A stretch of DNA of 64,000 bases from an uncultured Alphaproteobacteria bacterium (GTDB taxonomy: Bacteria > Pseudomonadota > Alphaproteobacteria > CAAHEQ01 > UBA3637): assembly GCA_934202735.1 (NCBI GenBank), contig CAKPYH010000006.1:1-64000 (forward strand), in the 5' to 3' direction. Of the stretch, positions 62,027-64,000 are shown piece by piece (within the stretch, counting starts at the first letter, position 1; the number at the start of each line of letters is the position of its first letter). The notes under the pieces are model-generated. The model saw nothing but the letters and a program-made list of their open reading frames with translations, was not told the DNA's origin and did not search any database. Position numbers and translations under genes: made by a program.

Positions 62027-64000
62027 CAGTGCTTTCCTTTCAAATCATCAATCACTTTATATAATCCCGTGCCGTGCGAAGCCTTAACAAACACCAGATC
62101 ACCATCTTGCAAGGCTTCCCGAATAACGGGAATCATCGCTTCGGCCGTTTCTGTGGCCTTTCCTTGTTTTTCCGGTGGCAAAGCCTGAAACAATTTCTGC
62201 ATCAAAGGTCCCACCGTATAGACCACATCGGCACCGGATTCCAAAACCGCCGGTACCAACGCCGTATGCATATCATCGGCCGCCGATCCTAACTCTAACA
62301 TATCCCCCAATACCGCTATTTTACGCCGCGCAGAACGCAAGCCCAACGCTTGTAAAGATGCCGCCATAGACGCCGGATTGGCATTATAAGCATCATCAAT
62401 GACCGTGATATGCTTGCCGTCTGCCACCACCGAAAGAGCCGCCCCGCGTCCTCGGGCCGGTGTCAGACGCGTCAAGGTTTCACATGCCTGCTTCAAATCA
62501 CCACCCACTGCTTTGACAAGTGCCAAAGCCCCCAAAGCATCCAACGCAAAATGGGCCCCGAAATACGCCAGGTGCAGCGTGTGCAAGCCGTCTTCATCGG
62601 CCCAGTCTACCTGCATACCCGTTTCGTCAGGGGTTATTTTTTTCAAGACAAAATCGGACCGCCCGTCCTGACCGAACGTCAGAATATGTTGAATGCCCTG
62701 CCCCGTAGCAGCGGTCTTCAACAAGTCATAAAAAGCACCATCTCGTTGCAAAACGGCGGTTCCTTGCCGGTTTTGGTAGTCAAAAATTTCGGACTTAGCC
62801 AACGCAATATCACGTTCGGTCTTGAAGAAAGCCCGATGTGCCGATCCGACAGACGTAATAATCGTCATATCCGGCCGCACCATATCGGACAAATGAATCA
62901 ACTCGCCCGAATGATTCATGCCCATTTCAATCACGGCAAACTGCGCATCGGACGGCAAAGCCGCCAACGTCAACGGTACACCGATTTGATTGTTCAAATT
63001 CCCGTCTGTCGCATACGTTTTTCCCTGTGCCGCCAGGCAGGTCCGCACCATTTCTTTGGTGGTGGTTTTACCGGACGATCCCGTAATACCGATGACTTGA
63101 GCCGTACACCGCATACGGGCAAAGCGGGCCAAGGCTTCCAAAGCCGCCATTGTATCCGATACCACAATTTGCTTATCGGCCGGCACTTGGTCCACCGGGT
63201 GCATCACCACACAAGCCGCCGCACCCAACTCCACCGCCCGGCGTGCAAAAGCATGACCGTCCGAGTGAACCCCTTGCAACGCAATAAATAAATCACCGAT
63301 CTTCAAGGTCCGCGTATCAATGGAAATACCGAAAGCCGTCAAGTAATCCGCTACACGCACCGACAAAGCCAACTCCAAATCCGCCGCAATCCACAACGGT
63401 TCTTGCGTTTGTCTCATCAGGGCCAATCGTGCTTCCACCCGATCATCCAAGGCATACGTGATACCGTTGATCGTTTGACCGGGTTCATGACCTTTGCCGG
63501 CTATCACCAACACATCACCGGCACGCAAAGAAGCGACAGCCGTGTGAATAGCTCGTTCCCGATTATCCATTTCTATTCCGCCCGGACACGCCCGCACAAT
63601 CGCCGCCCGAATATCGGCCGGGTTTTCAAACCGGGGATTATCATCGGTGATATACACCACATCGGCCAATCGGTGGGCCGCCGCCCCCATCAGGGCCCTT
63701 TTCCCCGTATCCCGATTACCGCCACAGCCCATCAGGCATACCAACCGTCCGGACGTATGCGGCCGTAAAGATGTCAACACACGTTCAATCGCATCGGGTG
63801 TATGGGCATAGTCCACAAACACGCGCGCACCGGCAGGGGTTGTGCCTATCTGTTCCAAACGCCCCGTCGGGGCCTGCAACATCGGCAACACCGCCACCAA
63901 CTCCGACAACGAAGCTCCCACGGCCCGACAAAGCCCCAAGGCCGCCAACACATTCCACACTTGAAAATCACCCGTAATACACAGAGACACCCGTTCTTCC
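62026..64000 (-). CDS. murE/murF: MurE/MurF fusion ligase (5' truncated)
   Basis: The frame stays open to the window edge; about 658 residues are visible. The first 195 or so are the MurE C-terminal half: [42 protein letters not shown] (DNPR, the meso-DAP specificity motif) and [11 protein letters not shown]. After a short joint near [16 protein letters not shown] sequence, a complete MurF follows: [60 protein letters not shown]. It would add meso-DAP, then D-Ala-D-Ala. Such fusions are known in other bacteria. The apparent start at 63990 is an internal GTG. Confidence 0.92.
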   Translation of the reverse strand, partial: EERVSLCITGDFQVWNVLAALGLCRAVGASLSELVAVLPMLQAPTGRLEQIGTTPAGARVFVDYAHTPDAIERVLTSLRPHTSGRLVCLMGCGGNRDTGKRALMGAAAHRLADVVYITDDNPRFENPADIRAAIVRACPGGIEMDNRERAIHTAVASLRAGDVLVIAGKGHEPGQTINGITYALDDRVEARLALMRQTQEPLWIAADLELALSVRVADYLTAFGISIDTRTLKIGDLFIALQGVHSDGHAFARRAVELGAAACVVMHPVDQVPADKQIVVSDTMAALEALARFARMRCTAQVIGITGSSGKTTTKEMVRTCLAAQGKTYATDGNLNNQIGVPLTLAALPSDAQFAVIEMGMNHSGELIHLSDMVRPDMTIITSVGSAHRAFFKTERDIALAKSEIFDYQNRQGTAVLQRDGAFYDLLKTAATGQGIQHILTFGQDGRSDFVLKKITPDETGMQVDWADEDGLHTLHLAYFGAHFALDALGALALVKAVGGDLKQACETLTRLTPARGRGAALSVVADGKHITVIDDAYNANPASMAASLQALGLRSARRKIAVLGDMLELGSAADDMHTALVPAVLESGADVVYTVGPLMQKLFQALPPEKQGKATETAEAMIPVIREALQDGDLVFVKASHGTGLYKVIDDLKGKH

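Noticed and set aside
50656..64000. Horizontal acquisition of the dcw block
   Set aside because: Order, spacing and base composition match the surrounding chromosome. Absence of murD and the murE/murF fusion are better explained by lineage-specific rearrangement.

Overview
This window looks like a chromosomal segment of a Gram-negative alphaproteobacterium, plausibly an uncultured, host-associated Rhodospirillales- or Rickettsiales-like lineage. The evidence is lipid A and Kdo genes (waaA, lpxK, an lpxL-type acyltransferase), LolA, many lipoproteins and outer-membrane barrels, an HdaA-type DnaA regulator, a long-tailed FtsZ, the ffh-rpsP-rimM-trmD-rplS block, and a dcw cluster with meso-DAP-type MurE. 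The taxon is an inference; no rRNA or tRNA gene was found. Genes are tightly packed, commonly with 4-nt overlaps, AAAGGA-type ribosome binding sites and near-consensus sigma70 promoters. I see no insertion sequence, prophage or CRISPR array.

Layout. 1-6.0 kb: 3' part of a large autotransporter whose passenger begins with about ten 49-residue six-cysteine repeats, then a small lipoprotein and an Opa-like barrel. 6.0-15 kb: family-4 uracil-DNA glycosylase, a membrane metallophosphoesterase, a GT8 glycosyltransferase, RNase R, an unknown membrane protein and a eukaryote-like IleRS. 14.9-18.4 kb (minus): ffh-rpsP-rimM-trmD-rplS. 18.5-25.7 kb: small lipoproteins, a variant MnmA, a Ca/Na exchanger, a FadL-type porin, a DsbA-like thioredoxin, a 1-kb repeat-rich intergenic region and a prepilin-like protein with cysteine repeats. 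25.8-32.6 kb: HIT protein, DUF2066 protein, AI-2E-type permease, hdaA, ftsK, lolA and a periplasmic ankyrin-like protein. 32.5-37.6 kb: an orphan winged-helix regulator, waaA-lpxK-lpxL, uppS and frr. 37.6-43.8 kb (minus): an operon from an OB-fold protein through lgt and pgeF to comEC. 43.9-46.0 kb: rubrerythrin, MscL with a cysteine-rich tail and an outer-membrane protein.

46.1-50.7 kb is the accessory highlight: a bitopic or polytopic membrane protein, a VirD4-type coupling ATPase, a small protein with a colicin-like HNH nuclease motif and a SUKH (SMI1/KNR4-like) protein, closely spaced on one strand. I read the last two as a possible toxin-immunity pair tied to a type IV secretion coupling protein. 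The HNH motif has Leu where colicins have the general-base His.

50.7-64 kb (minus): rsmB downstream of a compact dcw cluster, murE/murF fusion-mraY-ftsW-murG-murC-murB-ddl-ftsQ-ftsA-ftsZ. murD is missing from its usual place between mraY and ftsW, and the murE/murF gene runs off the window end.
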